The translations under genes were made by a program, and so were the position numbers. 64,000 bases of DNA from CAWEYO01 sp963813315 (GTDB taxonomy: Bacteria > Pseudomonadota > Alphaproteobacteria > Rhizobiales > Rhizobiaceae), in assembly GCA_963813315.1 (NCBI GenBank), contig CAWEYO010000005.1, positions 124,001 to 188,000 on the forward strand, in the 5' to 3' direction. The notes below the pieces were generated by a model that worked only from the letters and a program-made list of their open reading frames with translations, made no database searches and was not told the origin of the DNA. Within the stretch, counting starts at the first letter, position 1; every line of letters begins with the position of its first letter. Below are positions 16,729 to 24,014 of this stretch, one piece after another.

Positions 16729-17709
16729 ATGAACGACCAGGCTCGGGCCAACAACGGAACGGCGTCTCCCGGCGAGCCGCGGTACCCGGATATGGTGTGG
16801 ATACCCGGCGGAGAATTCACGATGGGCTCCGACAGCCACTATCCGGAAGAAGCGCCGGCCCACCGCGTGAGCGTCGGGGGATTCTGGATGGACCGGTTCA
16901 CGGTGACGAACCGCGACTTCGAGCGGTTCGTCGCGGCGACCGGCCACGTGACGCTTGCTGAAAGACCGGCGAACCCGGACGATTATCCGGGCGCGCTGCC
17001 AGATCGTCTCGCACCGTCATCCACCATGTTCCGGAAACCTCCGGGTCCCGTCGATCTCGGAAATCATTACAATTGGTGGGTCTATGTTGCCGGCGCCAAC
17101 TGGCGTCATCCGCGTGGTCCAGCGAGTTCCATCAAGAAGCTTGCGGATCATCCGGTCGTGCACGTGGCCTACGAAGACGCTGAGGCTTATGCCAGATGGG
17201 CTGGCAAGGAACTGCCCACCGAAGCCAAATGGGAGTTTGCCGCACGCGGAGGACTGGACGGGGCGGAATATGTGTGGGGGGAGGAACTCACGCCGGGCGG
17301 CATCTTCATGGCCAATACCTGGCAGGGCGACTTTCCTTACAGGAACACGGCCGAGGACGGGTTCGAATACACCGCCCCCGTGGGTTCGTTCCCCGCAAAC
17401 GGCTACGGGCTCCATGACATGGCCGGCAATGTCTGGCAATGGACTTCCGACTGGTATCAGGAGCACGAACAGGCCGGCAGCCCGTGCTGCACGCTGGTCA
17501 ATCCGCGTGGCGGCGAACGTGAGGCAAGCCACGACCCGCGCCAGCCCGACGTGAAGATACCGCGCAAGGTCACCAAGGGTGGCTCGCATCTTTGCGCGCT
17601 GAACTACTGCCGGCGCTACCGGCCAGCCGCGCGCATGGCGCAACCCGTCGACACGTCGATCTCTCACCTGGGGTTTCGCTGCATCGTTCGTGCTGTCGCT
17701 GACCAATGA
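16729..17709 (+). CDS. Formylglycine-generating enzyme (SUMF1/EgtB-fold) family protein
   Basis: A 326-residue FGE-sulfatase domain protein. FGE oxidises a Cys in sulfatase or phosphonate monoester hydrolase active sites to formylglycine. Seen: VWIPGGEFTMGSDS and EAPAHRVSVGGFWMDRFTVTNRDFERFV at the N-terminus, ELPTEAKWEFAARGG, NGYGLHDMAGNVWQW, and the catalytic segment KGGSHLCALNYCRRYRPAAR. The two Cys (289 and 294) are spaced as in active FGE, and the C-terminus ends GFRCI. Many SUMF1-domain proteins lack these Cys, so their presence supports true FGE activity. The start at 16729 is preceded by GGGAGCGGAAGG. No sulfatase gene lies in this window, so its substrate is elsewhere. Confidence 0.85.
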   Translation: MNDQARANNGTASPGEPRYPDMVWIPGGEFTMGSDSHYPEEAPAHRVSVGGFWMDRFTVTNRDFERFVAATGHVTLAERPANPDDYPGALPDRLAPSSTMFRKPPGPVDLGNHYNWWVYVAGANWRHPRGPASSIKKLADHPVVHVAYEDAEAYARWAGKELPTEAKWEFAARGGLDGAEYVWGEELTPGGIFMANTWQGDFPYRNTAEDGFEYTAPVGSFPANGYGLHDMAGNVWQWTSDWYQEHEQAGSPCCTLVNPRGGEREASHDPRQPDVKIPRKVTKGGSHLCALNYCRRYRPAARMAQPVDTSISHLGFRCIVRAVADQ

Positions 17710-17861
17710 CGTCGGCGTGCTTTCGCGGCGCGTGCAGCTTCCGCCAGACCGGCTGCCGACTTGGAAGGCCGGCCGCGGACCACTTGCGCAAGCGTTTCAA
17801 ACAATGTTTGTTGCCGGGCGGATGGTCGGATACGGTCGGTCGGCCCAGGGGATGCTCGTTC

Positions 17862-19088
17862 ATGCTGACTAGAGTGCTGCGTAGACTGGCCGCCATTTTG
17901 TTACCTCTGTCCTTCGCAGCCTGCGCCAGCGCTCCCGTCGAGGTGCTCAGACCGGTAGCTCAAGGAACGGTGCCTTCGGGTGCATCGGAATTGGCGATGC
18001 TCGTGGCGACGAGCCGCAAGCCGACGGGCAATCCCGGCACCTTGTTCTCGGGCGAACGCAGCCCGATCCTCTCGCTTGCCAGTATCGAAATCTCCATCCC
18101 ACCGGAAACGGCGCGCAAATCAGGGACGGTGCAGTGGCCGAAAAGGTTGCCGCCCGACCCTCGGAGGGATTTCGCGGTAACCGGAGTTCACCCCAAGACG
18201 ATCCCCGAGGCAAAGCAATGGCTCCATGAGCACGAGGGTGGCGGTCATGTGCTGGTTTTCGTGCATGGCTTCAATAATCGCTTCGCGGACGCAGTATTCC
18301 GCTTTGCCCAGATCGTGCACGACTCGAATGCGAAAGTAGCCCCGATCCTGTTCACATGGCCGTCGCGCGGCAGCATTTTTGACTATGTCTATGACAAGGA
18401 GAGCGCCAATTTTTCCCGCACCGCCCTGGAGCGGACTCTCCATGCCCTGGCTTCCGACCCTTCGGTCAAGGATGTTACGGTGCTTGCCCATTCGATGGGA
18501 ACCTGGGTGACGGTCGAGGCACTCAGGCAGATGGCCATTCGCGACGGAAACATCCCGTCCAAGATCGACAACGTGATCCTGGCTTCGCCGGATCTCGACG
18601 TCGATGTGTTCGCCCGGCAGTGGACGGAAATGGGCACGAAACGTCCGAAATTCACTATCTTCGTCTCGCAGGACGACAAGGCCCTCGCGATGTCAAGTCT
18701 GATCTCCGGCGGTGTCAAGCGCGTCGGCGCGCTCAATCCTGCGGAAGAGCCGTATCGCAGTGCGCTGGAAGATGCGGGTATCACCGTCGTGGACCTCACC
18801 AAGCTGAAAACAGGTGACCGGCTGAGCCACGGCAAGTTTGCGGAGAGCCCGGAAATCGTGCAGCTGATCGGCACGCGTCTCGTCACCGGCCAGACCCTGA
18901 CGGCGACCGATGTCGGGCTCAGCGAGAGTGTCGGCGCAGTGCTGATGGGCACGGCAAACGCTGTCGGCAAGATTGCCGCGACCACGGTGTCCGCGCCGAT
19001 CAGCGTGCTTGAGCCAAGGTACGAGCCGACCAGGAAAGCCGGCCTCGACGAAATCCTCGAAAGCGGTGCGGAAGCGCAGGTCCAGTGA
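17862..19088 (+). CDS. Alpha/beta-hydrolase lipoprotein (DUF900 family)
   Basis: A 408-residue protein. An N-terminal export signal (LRRLAAILLPLSFAAC) has a plausible lipobox Cys around residue 21, so it is probably anchored to a membrane. The DUF900 alpha/beta-hydrolase domain shows VLVFVHGFNNRFADAVFRFAQI (oxyanion region), ILFTWPSRGSIFDYVYD, and the nucleophile elbow VTVLAHSMGTW (Ser). A later catalytic Asp/His pair is expected around LASPDLDVDVF and DRLSHGKF. The substrate is unknown. The ATG at 17862 gives a proper signal peptide; upstream in-frame codons are not protein-like. It follows the FGE-like gene by 152 bases on the same strand. Confidence 0.82.
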   Translation: MLTRVLRRLAAILLPLSFAACASAPVEVLRPVAQGTVPSGASELAMLVATSRKPTGNPGTLFSGERSPILSLASIEISIPPETARKSGTVQWPKRLPPDPRRDFAVTGVHPKTIPEAKQWLHEHEGGGHVLVFVHGFNNRFADAVFRFAQIVHDSNAKVAPILFTWPSRGSIFDYVYDKESANFSRTALERTLHALASDPSVKDVTVLAHSMGTWVTVEALRQMAIRDGNIPSKIDNVILASPDLDVDVFARQWTEMGTKRPKFTIFVSQDDKALAMSSLISGGVKRVGALNPAEEPYRSALEDAGITVVDLTKLKTGDRLSHGKFAESPEIVQLIGTRLVTGQTLTATDVGLSESVGAVLMGTANAVGKIAATTVSAPISVLEPRYEPTRKAGLDEILESGAEAQVQ

Positions 19089-19175
19089 ACGGCGGCGCCG
19101 GGCGGGCCGCCGCAGCGTAGGGCAGTCGCATTCCGTTTTTTTGTCCGGCAGACCGCAATCTCGAAAGATGCGTTC

Positions 19176-20252
19176 TCAGCGCACTTTGCCGCGTGCCGCG
19201 ACCGGCCAAACGACTTCTACCCGCCCGTCGCGCAGGCCATAGACCTCATCGACCATGTTCGAAACGACACAGCAATGGTTGGGGATGATGTTGATGACCT
19301 CTCCGACGCGCGGCTTTCCCGGACAAGCCGAGAGGTCGATCATGCCGTGTTCCTCCGAGAGAAGGGCAACGACGGCCTCGGGATACTCCACGACATGCCC
19401 GAAATTCGGCGCATAATATTTCTCGTGGGTCAGCACCTTGGACCCGGCGTCGACGATTGCGCGATCTTCGGTCGGGCGGCTGACGACGGTGGTGCGCACA
19501 TGCATGGCGCAGTCGTTCCATGCGGCCACGCCCGAATGCACCATCATGACGTCGTTGTAGACATAGGTGCCGGCGCGATGCTCGGTCATCATCGGGTAGT
19601 CCGCAAGTTTGCCAAGCGCAGGCGTCCCGCCGCCGGAAAGGATGGGAAGCGCAACGCCCGACGCCGCAAACAGTGCAACCGCCGCATCGAAGAATTCGCG
19701 CGTTCGTGGCGCATTGCTCGGGAAGACCAGCAAGCCCTCGAAGCTTAGGTTGGGAAGCTGCAGGATGGTCCTGGCGAGATCGAGAGCTGCAGCCGGCGTT
19801 TGCACGCCGTTGCGGCCGAAACCGGTGTCGCATTCGACCAGCACGGGCAGCTCGCGCCCGCGACTGCGGGCCGCGGCCGAAAGGCCGCCAGCCACGATGT
19901 CGCTGTCGGCGACGACTGCGAGGCGCTTCACGCGCTCGGCAATATCCATCAACCGGCCGGTCTTTCGTTCGCCGACGATGTTGAAGGTGATAAGCAGGTC
20001 ATCCGACACGCCGGCATCGACGAAGACTTCAGCTTCTCCGATCTTCTGGCAGGTCAGCCCGACGGCGCCGGCCGCCATCTGCATTCGCCCGATCGCCGGG
20101 ATCTTGTGGGTCTTTACGTGTGGGCGATTGGCCATCCCGCGGGCCGCGATCGCGTCATGGCCGCGCGCAATGTTGCGCTGGAGCCGATCGAGCAGGATCG
20201 TCACGCAGGGTGTATCGAGATCCACGGATATCGTGCGCGCACTGGCGGTCAT
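19176..20252 (-). CDS. D-threonine aldolase / D-serine dehydratase-like PLP enzyme
   Basis: A 358-residue fold-type III PLP enzyme (alanine racemase N-terminal domain plus DSD1-type C-terminal domain). The N-terminus DLDTPCVTILLDRLQRNI leads to the PLP lysine in RPHVKTHKIPAI. Then come VECDTGFGRNG and SGGGTPAL (phosphate binding) and the C-terminal metal site NHCCVVSNMVDEVYG, which in this family binds divalent metal through His and Cys. It likely cleaves or dehydrates D-beta-hydroxy amino acids; the precise substrate is not visible. The start at 20252 follows GAGGTGCC. A GAGCATCGGA-type repeat lies directly upstream of this ribosome-binding site. It is divergent from the GntR gene, which may regulate it. 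Confidence 0.85.
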   Translation of the reverse strand: MTASARTISVDLDTPCVTILLDRLQRNIARGHDAIAARGMANRPHVKTHKIPAIGRMQMAAGAVGLTCQKIGEAEVFVDAGVSDDLLITFNIVGERKTGRLMDIAERVKRLAVVADSDIVAGGLSAAARSRGRELPVLVECDTGFGRNGVQTPAAALDLARTILQLPNLSFEGLLVFPSNAPRTREFFDAAVALFAASGVALPILSGGGTPALGKLADYPMMTEHRAGTYVYNDVMMVHSGVAAWNDCAMHVRTTVVSRPTEDRAIVDAGSKVLTHEKYYAPNFGHVVEYPEAVVALLSEEHGMIDLSACPGKPRVGEVINIIPNHCCVVSNMVDEVYGLRDGRVEVVWPVAARGKVR

Positions 20253-20269
20253 CAAAGGCACCTCGATGC

Positions 20270-20444
20270 TAGAGCTCGGACCCGAAAGTGGGCACCGGTT
20301 CGGGAAAAATCCGATGCTCAAACAAAGGATAGAGCAGCAGCAGCGATTCCATCGATGCGTCGGCTGCTTCTAAAGCATTGGACCCGAAAGTGGGGCACCG
20401 GTTTCGGGAAAAATCCGATGCCGTCGATGCGTCCGCTGCTCTAG
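20270..20444. repeat. Two tandem GAGCATCGGA-type palindromic repeats
   Basis: Copy 1 (about 20270-20370) has CTCGGACCCGAAAGTGGGC, CCGATGCTC and the AAACAAAGGATAGAGCAGC tail. Copy 2 (about 20372-20444) has GCATTGGACCCGAAAGTGG and a shortened right arm. They fill most of the gap between the divergent aldolase and GntR genes. The following 86 bases (20445-20530) are AT-rich (TTATAATTTTATATGATAATTAGG) and probably hold the gntR promoter. Confidence 0.75.
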
Positions 20445-20530
20445 CGCGAAACAGCTCCCAACAAATATCTTGCGGCCGGTCCTGAATTTATAATTTTATA
20501 TGATAATTAGGTCAAGCTGGGCTCTTGCGC

Positions 20531-21271
20531 ATGAACAATCGATTGTCTGCCGGTATCGGATTAGGTCCCGTGCGCAAACGCAACCTTTTTGCGCAGGTCG
20601 TGGAGGAATTGGGCGTGCGCATCGTGCGTGGCGACCTGAACCCTGACCAGCCGTTTCCAAAGGAAGCCGATCTGGAGACTGAATTCGGAGTCAGCCGTTC
20701 CGTCGTGCGCGAGGCGGTGAAGACGCTTGCCGCCAAGGGCTTGCTAGAGTTGCGCACGCGAACCGGCATCCGCGTGCTGCCGCCGATGCACTGGAACCTG
20801 CTGGACGCCGAAGTGCTGAGCTGGCGCTACAGCGCGATGCCGCCAGTGCAATTTTTCGCCGAGCTTTTCGAGGTGCGCCTGATGATCGAACCGGAAGCGG
20901 CCGCGCTCGCCGCGATGCGCGCGTCCGAAGCCGATCTCGCCGAGATCGGCCGGGCCTTCCTCGCAATGACCGAAGCAAGTCAGGCCAGTCAGCCGGGGAT
21001 CGAGGCCGACCTCAGTTTCCACCGTGGCATTCTCGCTGCAGGCCGAAATCCGCTCCTTTTGCAGATGGGCAACCTGATCAGCGTTGGCCTGCTGATCAGC
21101 CATCGCTTTTCGCGTGAATCCTTCGCGCTGTTCCTGCCTATGCACAAGAAGGTCATGGAAGCGATCAAGGATGGCGACGCGGCGGGCGCCCGAAGCGCCA
21201 TGCAACGCCTGCTGACGGACACAAGCGACTATATGAAGGACCACATCCGTGATGATCCGGAGCCTGGCTGA
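20531..21271 (+). CDS. GntR-family transcriptional regulator, FCD domain
   Basis: A 246-residue FadR-type regulator. The winged helix-turn-helix covers about residues 16-80 (VVEELGVRIVRGDLNPDQPFPKEADLETEFGVSRSVVREAVKTLAAKGLLELRTRTGIRV). The all-helical FCD sensor domain (about 95-235) has metal/ligand residues suggested by EVRLMIEPEAAALAA, DLSFHRGIL and MHKKVMEAI. Regulators of this class respond to sugar acids or amino-acid derivatives. It is divergent from the D-threonine-aldolase-like gene, the most obvious target, though repeats occupy the shared region. The ATG at 20531 is used; a TTG at 20525 is also in frame. Confidence 0.87.
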   Translation: MNNRLSAGIGLGPVRKRNLFAQVVEELGVRIVRGDLNPDQPFPKEADLETEFGVSRSVVREAVKTLAAKGLLELRTRTGIRVLPPMHWNLLDAEVLSWRYSAMPPVQFFAELFEVRLMIEPEAAALAAMRASEADLAEIGRAFLAMTEASQASQPGIEADLSFHRGILAAGRNPLLLQMGNLISVGLLISHRFSRESFALFLPMHKKVMEAIKDGDAAGARSAMQRLLTDTSDYMKDHIRDDPEPG

Positions 21272-21335
21272 AATCTACCATGGCCTGAATCCGGGTGAGG
21301 ACCGAGGGGGTGATGAACGGTACGGAGAGCGCGGG

Positions 21336-21752
21336 TCAAAACATGTTGGGAGTGGTCCTTAACGGATCGGCACTGGCGACCAGCCGAATTCTGCGCGCTT
21401 CATTTCGTCCGCTTCCCTTCAGAATGGCGAGCAGGCAGTCCTCGGTTTCCGCTCCCCAAGCCTGCCCATGGCAGGCGCGGCCGACATTTGCGGGCGGCGG
21501 CAGCCGGGAGGTCTTGCCGGAGTCGTTGACTCGATCAGCGAGCTTCGACGGCGCGGCATCCGGTGCGGCCAGGATTGCATTTGCGGGGGCCATCACGGCC
21601 ATGGAAAGAAACGCCGCGGTCACCAGGGTCGCGAACATGGCCATGGGATGATCGTTGCTGCGCTCTCTGAGCGCAATACGCGGGAAGCGGCCACGCGTTT
21701 CCGGAGGCCGAGAGTCCCGGACAAGTTCTGGAGCCTTCGATTTGCGAAACAT
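21336..21752 (-). CDS. Hypothetical membrane-anchored/secreted protein with conserved C-x(n)-C motif
   Basis: About 138 residues. A basic N-terminal cytoplasmic stretch of some 35 residues precedes one hydrophobic helix (MAMFATLVTAAFLSMAVMAPANA, about residues 36-58). The mature part carries GRACHGQAWGAETEDCLLAI, a two-cysteine motif I recognise from small rhizobial exported proteins of unknown function. The ATG at 21752 follows GAGGCGGC at good spacing; translation could also start nearer the hydrophobic segment. It stands alone, transcribed toward the GntR gene with 64 bases between the two stops. Confidence 0.65.
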   Translation of the reverse strand: MFRKSKAPELVRDSRPPETRGRFPRIALRERSNDHPMAMFATLVTAAFLSMAVMAPANAILAAPDAAPSKLADRVNDSGKTSRLPPPANVGRACHGQAWGAETEDCLLAILKGSGRNEARRIRLVASADPLRTTPNMF

Positions 21753-21874
21753 TGATGCCGCCTCGATTGTCCATTCCCGCTGGGAGAGACCATAGGCGTG
21801 CATTGTTTTTGCCGGATGTGAGAAACATCACACCGGCGTAGCGAAAATTGAAAAAAATACGGGAACCTGGAAGC

Positions 21875-22174
21875 TCACTGTTTCAGCACGTCTGCCCACT
21901 CCCGGTGGCGGTGGAACTGTGCGTTTGCGAAGGGGCAGAGTGGGATGATCTTCTTGCCGGCGGCGCGCGCATCCTCGACGGCGCGGGCAACAAGCCTGAC
22001 ACCAGCGCCCTGCCCCCGAAAGAAGACCGGCACTTCGGTATGATCGATGATAATGAGGTGCTCGCCGGCCTTCGTGAAGGTCATTTCAGCTTCATCGCCG
22101 TCAGGCCCCTTGAGAAAATACCGGCCTTTGGAGCCGCCCTCCTCGCGCATGATTTCAGGCGGTTCTCCTGTCAT
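21875..22174 (-). CDS. GNAT-family N-acetyltransferase (YjdJ type)
   Basis: A 99-residue minimal GNAT protein of the YjdJ/Gcn5-related group. It shows GRYFLKGPDGDEAEMTFTKAGEHLIIIDHTEVPVFFRGQGAGVRLVARAVEDARAAGKKIIPLCPFANAQFHRHREW. The RGQGAGVRL segment is the acetyl-CoA pyrophosphate loop, and the PLCPFA..F motif is typical of this subfamily. The substrate is unknown. The start overlaps the stop of the upstream hydrolase gene as ATGA, so it is the third gene of a translationally coupled dioxygenase-hydrolase-acetyltransferase operon. Confidence 0.85.
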   Translation of the reverse strand: MTGEPPEIMREEGGSKGRYFLKGPDGDEAEMTFTKAGEHLIIIDHTEVPVFFRGQGAGVRLVARAVEDARAAGKKIIPLCPFANAQFHRHREWADVLKQ

Positions 22175-22812
22175 TGCCGATTGTCCATTGCTTGCCGGGA
22201 GTGCAGGATGCCGGCAAGGAATTGTGCCGCAGCATCTATTTCGATCTGGCGTAACTCGTGGCCACCATCGTGCCATTGAACGGCAACGTTTGCACCCATC
22301 TCCTTCAGATAGTCTTGTAGCCGCAGCGTTAAATCTGGTGGACAGATCGGGTCGCGCCGGCCGGCCGTGATAAGGACGCTGAGGTTGGACAGACTTGCCG
22401 AACTCTCCGGCTTGAAGGGTATCAGCGGGTGCATCAGCACTGCGGCATCGAACAGTCCGGCATCGGCGAACAGCATAGAGGCGAGAATGTTCGCCCCGTT
22501 CGAATAGCCGAGGCCGATCGATGCGGGAGGCTTTCTCTCAGCCGCATGAGCGCGGACAAACGCGGCCATCCTTGCCGTGCGTTCCGCGAGGTCTTCCATG
22601 TCGTAGACCCCTTCGCCTGTGCGGCGGAAAAAGCGAGCGGCCCCGTTCTCCATGACATCGCCGCGCGGCGAGATGATCGTGGCATTCGGCAAAACATGAC
22701 GGGCAAGCGGCAAGAGCTGCGTTTCGTTGCCGCCTGTGCCGTGGAAGGCAAAAAGCAGTGGCTGGTCCGGTGCGCCGGGTTCAATCACGTGGACGTAGGA
22801 ATTCTTCGGCAT
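22171..22812 (-). CDS. Phospholipase/carboxylesterase-family hydrolase (MhqD-like)
   Basis: A 213-residue alpha/beta-hydrolase resembling Bacillus MhqD and other small carboxylesterases. It shows LLFAFHGTGGNETQLLPLAR (oxyanion loop), SPRGDVMENGAARFFRR, the nucleophile elbow GLGYSNGANILAS (Ser), the Asp in LITAGRRDPICPP, and the catalytic His in WHDGGHELRQ. A role in detoxifying quinone- or catechol-derived electrophiles is suggested by its place directly after an MhqO-like ring-cleaving dioxygenase gene (40 bases) and by the analogous pairing in Bacillus. The start at 22812 follows GGAGGAACG. Confidence 0.87.
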   Translation of the reverse strand: MPKNSYVHVIEPGAPDQPLLFAFHGTGGNETQLLPLARHVLPNATIISPRGDVMENGAARFFRRTGEGVYDMEDLAERTARMAAFVRAHAAERKPPASIGLGYSNGANILASMLFADAGLFDAAVLMHPLIPFKPESSASLSNLSVLITAGRRDPICPPDLTLRLQDYLKEMGANVAVQWHDGGHELRQIEIDAAAQFLAGILHSRQAMDNRQ

Positions 22813-22852
22813 CGTTCCTCCGGGTCGATCTCTTGCGTCGTGCTTCCCGCTC

Positions 22853-23785
22853 TCAGTCGCCGAGCGGTTGCAAATGCTGCTCCAGATAAGGGCGAAGATG
22901 GGCATGCTGTTTCGGCAGTTTCAATGCCTCCCCGAGATGAGCCGTATCCTCGTCCCGGTCAAAGCCCGGCTCGTTGGTAGACACCTCGAACAGCACGCCG
23001 CCCGGCGTGCGGAAATAGATCGCCCAGAAGTAGTCGCGGTCGATCACCGGCGTCACCTGATAGCCGGTATCCACCAACGCCTTGCGCACTTCGAGCTGTT
23101 TCGCCCGGTCCTCGACCGAGAACGCGACATGGTGAACCGAACCGGCGCCGAGGTCGGCAAAGAGCGCGCCGGGCAAGGTCTCGATGTCGACGACATCGGC
23201 GCCATTTCCGTTCCGGATGGCAAGCCGCTTCGTCTGCCCTGAACTGTCGACCTCCTGATAGCCCATGAATTTCAGAAGCTCCTCGGTTCGGCCGGCATCC
23301 TTCAGCCGCAACGCCACCGAGTGGAAGCCGCGGATCGCTTCATCGCCAGGCACGTCGCCTTTTGCCCAGGGTGCGCGGTTGTCCGTCCTGTCCTCGACGA
23401 AGGCGAAGCCGTCGCCGTCCGGCCCGTCGAAGCGCAGGCGTTTCTCGCCGAAGGTTTCCTCGTGCTTCAGGCCGGTCACGCCCTGATCGGCAAGCCGTTT
23501 CTCCCAATAGCCAAGCGAACCCTCCGGCACGGAAAAGACGGTCGTCCCGACCTCGCCGACACCGTGATGGCCTTTGGCGATGTTCGGAAACGGGAAGTAG
23601 GTCATGACCGAACCCGGCGTGCCGAATTCGTCGGCGTAGTAGAGATGGTATACGTCGGGGGCGTCGAAATTGACGGTCTTCTTGACCCGGCGAAGACCCA
23701 GCTTCCTGGTGAAGAACTCATTGTTCTGACGTGCGTCCCTCGCCATCGAGGTGACGTGGTGCAGACCCTTTATCTGATCGAGCAT
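22853..23785 (-). CDS. VOC-family ring-cleaving (extradiol) dioxygenase, MhqO-like
   Basis: A 310-residue two-module vicinal-oxygen-chelate protein. The N-terminal module has IKGLHHVTSMARDARQNNEFFTRKLGLR; the C-terminal module has GSVHHVAFSVEDRAKQ and FRTPGGVLFEVST. The His of GLHHVT, the His of SVHHVA and the Glu of LFEVST are the expected Fe(II) facial-triad ligands. MhqO/MhqA-type enzymes cleave hydroquinones or catechols and confer resistance to them. The start at 23785 follows AAGGAG. First gene of the leftward operon with the hydrolase and acetyltransferase genes. No MarR-type regulator is adjacent. Confidence 0.87.
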   Translation of the reverse strand: MLDQIKGLHHVTSMARDARQNNEFFTRKLGLRRVKKTVNFDAPDVYHLYYADEFGTPGSVMTYFPFPNIAKGHHGVGEVGTTVFSVPEGSLGYWEKRLADQGVTGLKHEETFGEKRLRFDGPDGDGFAFVEDRTDNRAPWAKGDVPGDEAIRGFHSVALRLKDAGRTEELLKFMGYQEVDSSGQTKRLAIRNGNGADVVDIETLPGALFADLGAGSVHHVAFSVEDRAKQLEVRKALVDTGYQVTPVIDRDYFWAIYFRTPGGVLFEVSTNEPGFDRDEDTAHLGEALKLPKQHAHLRPYLEQHLQPLGD

Positions 23786-24014
23786 GGGAACTCCTTCGCG
23801 ATTTTCCCTACAGGGTGTGTTGGGCATGATGCCGTCTTTGCCGCTGTATGTCGTCAGTCCATCGCGGAAAGAAAAGGTCGCCCGCCTGGAAAGAATGTCT
23901 ACCGATTGCGAACAATCAACCGGAAGTGCCGCTTGCCTGTGCTTGTTGCGGGGTCCATTGTCCGCGTCGTCGCTTTCACAGGAACCCGGCAAGATGTCGG
24001 GTACATCTTAGTCG

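Noticed and set aside
19089..19175. Possible intrinsic terminator between convergent genes (CGGCGGC...GCCGCCG and a later T-run)
   Set aside because: The T-run lies about 30 bases beyond the stem, so the arrangement is not that of a Rho-independent terminator.
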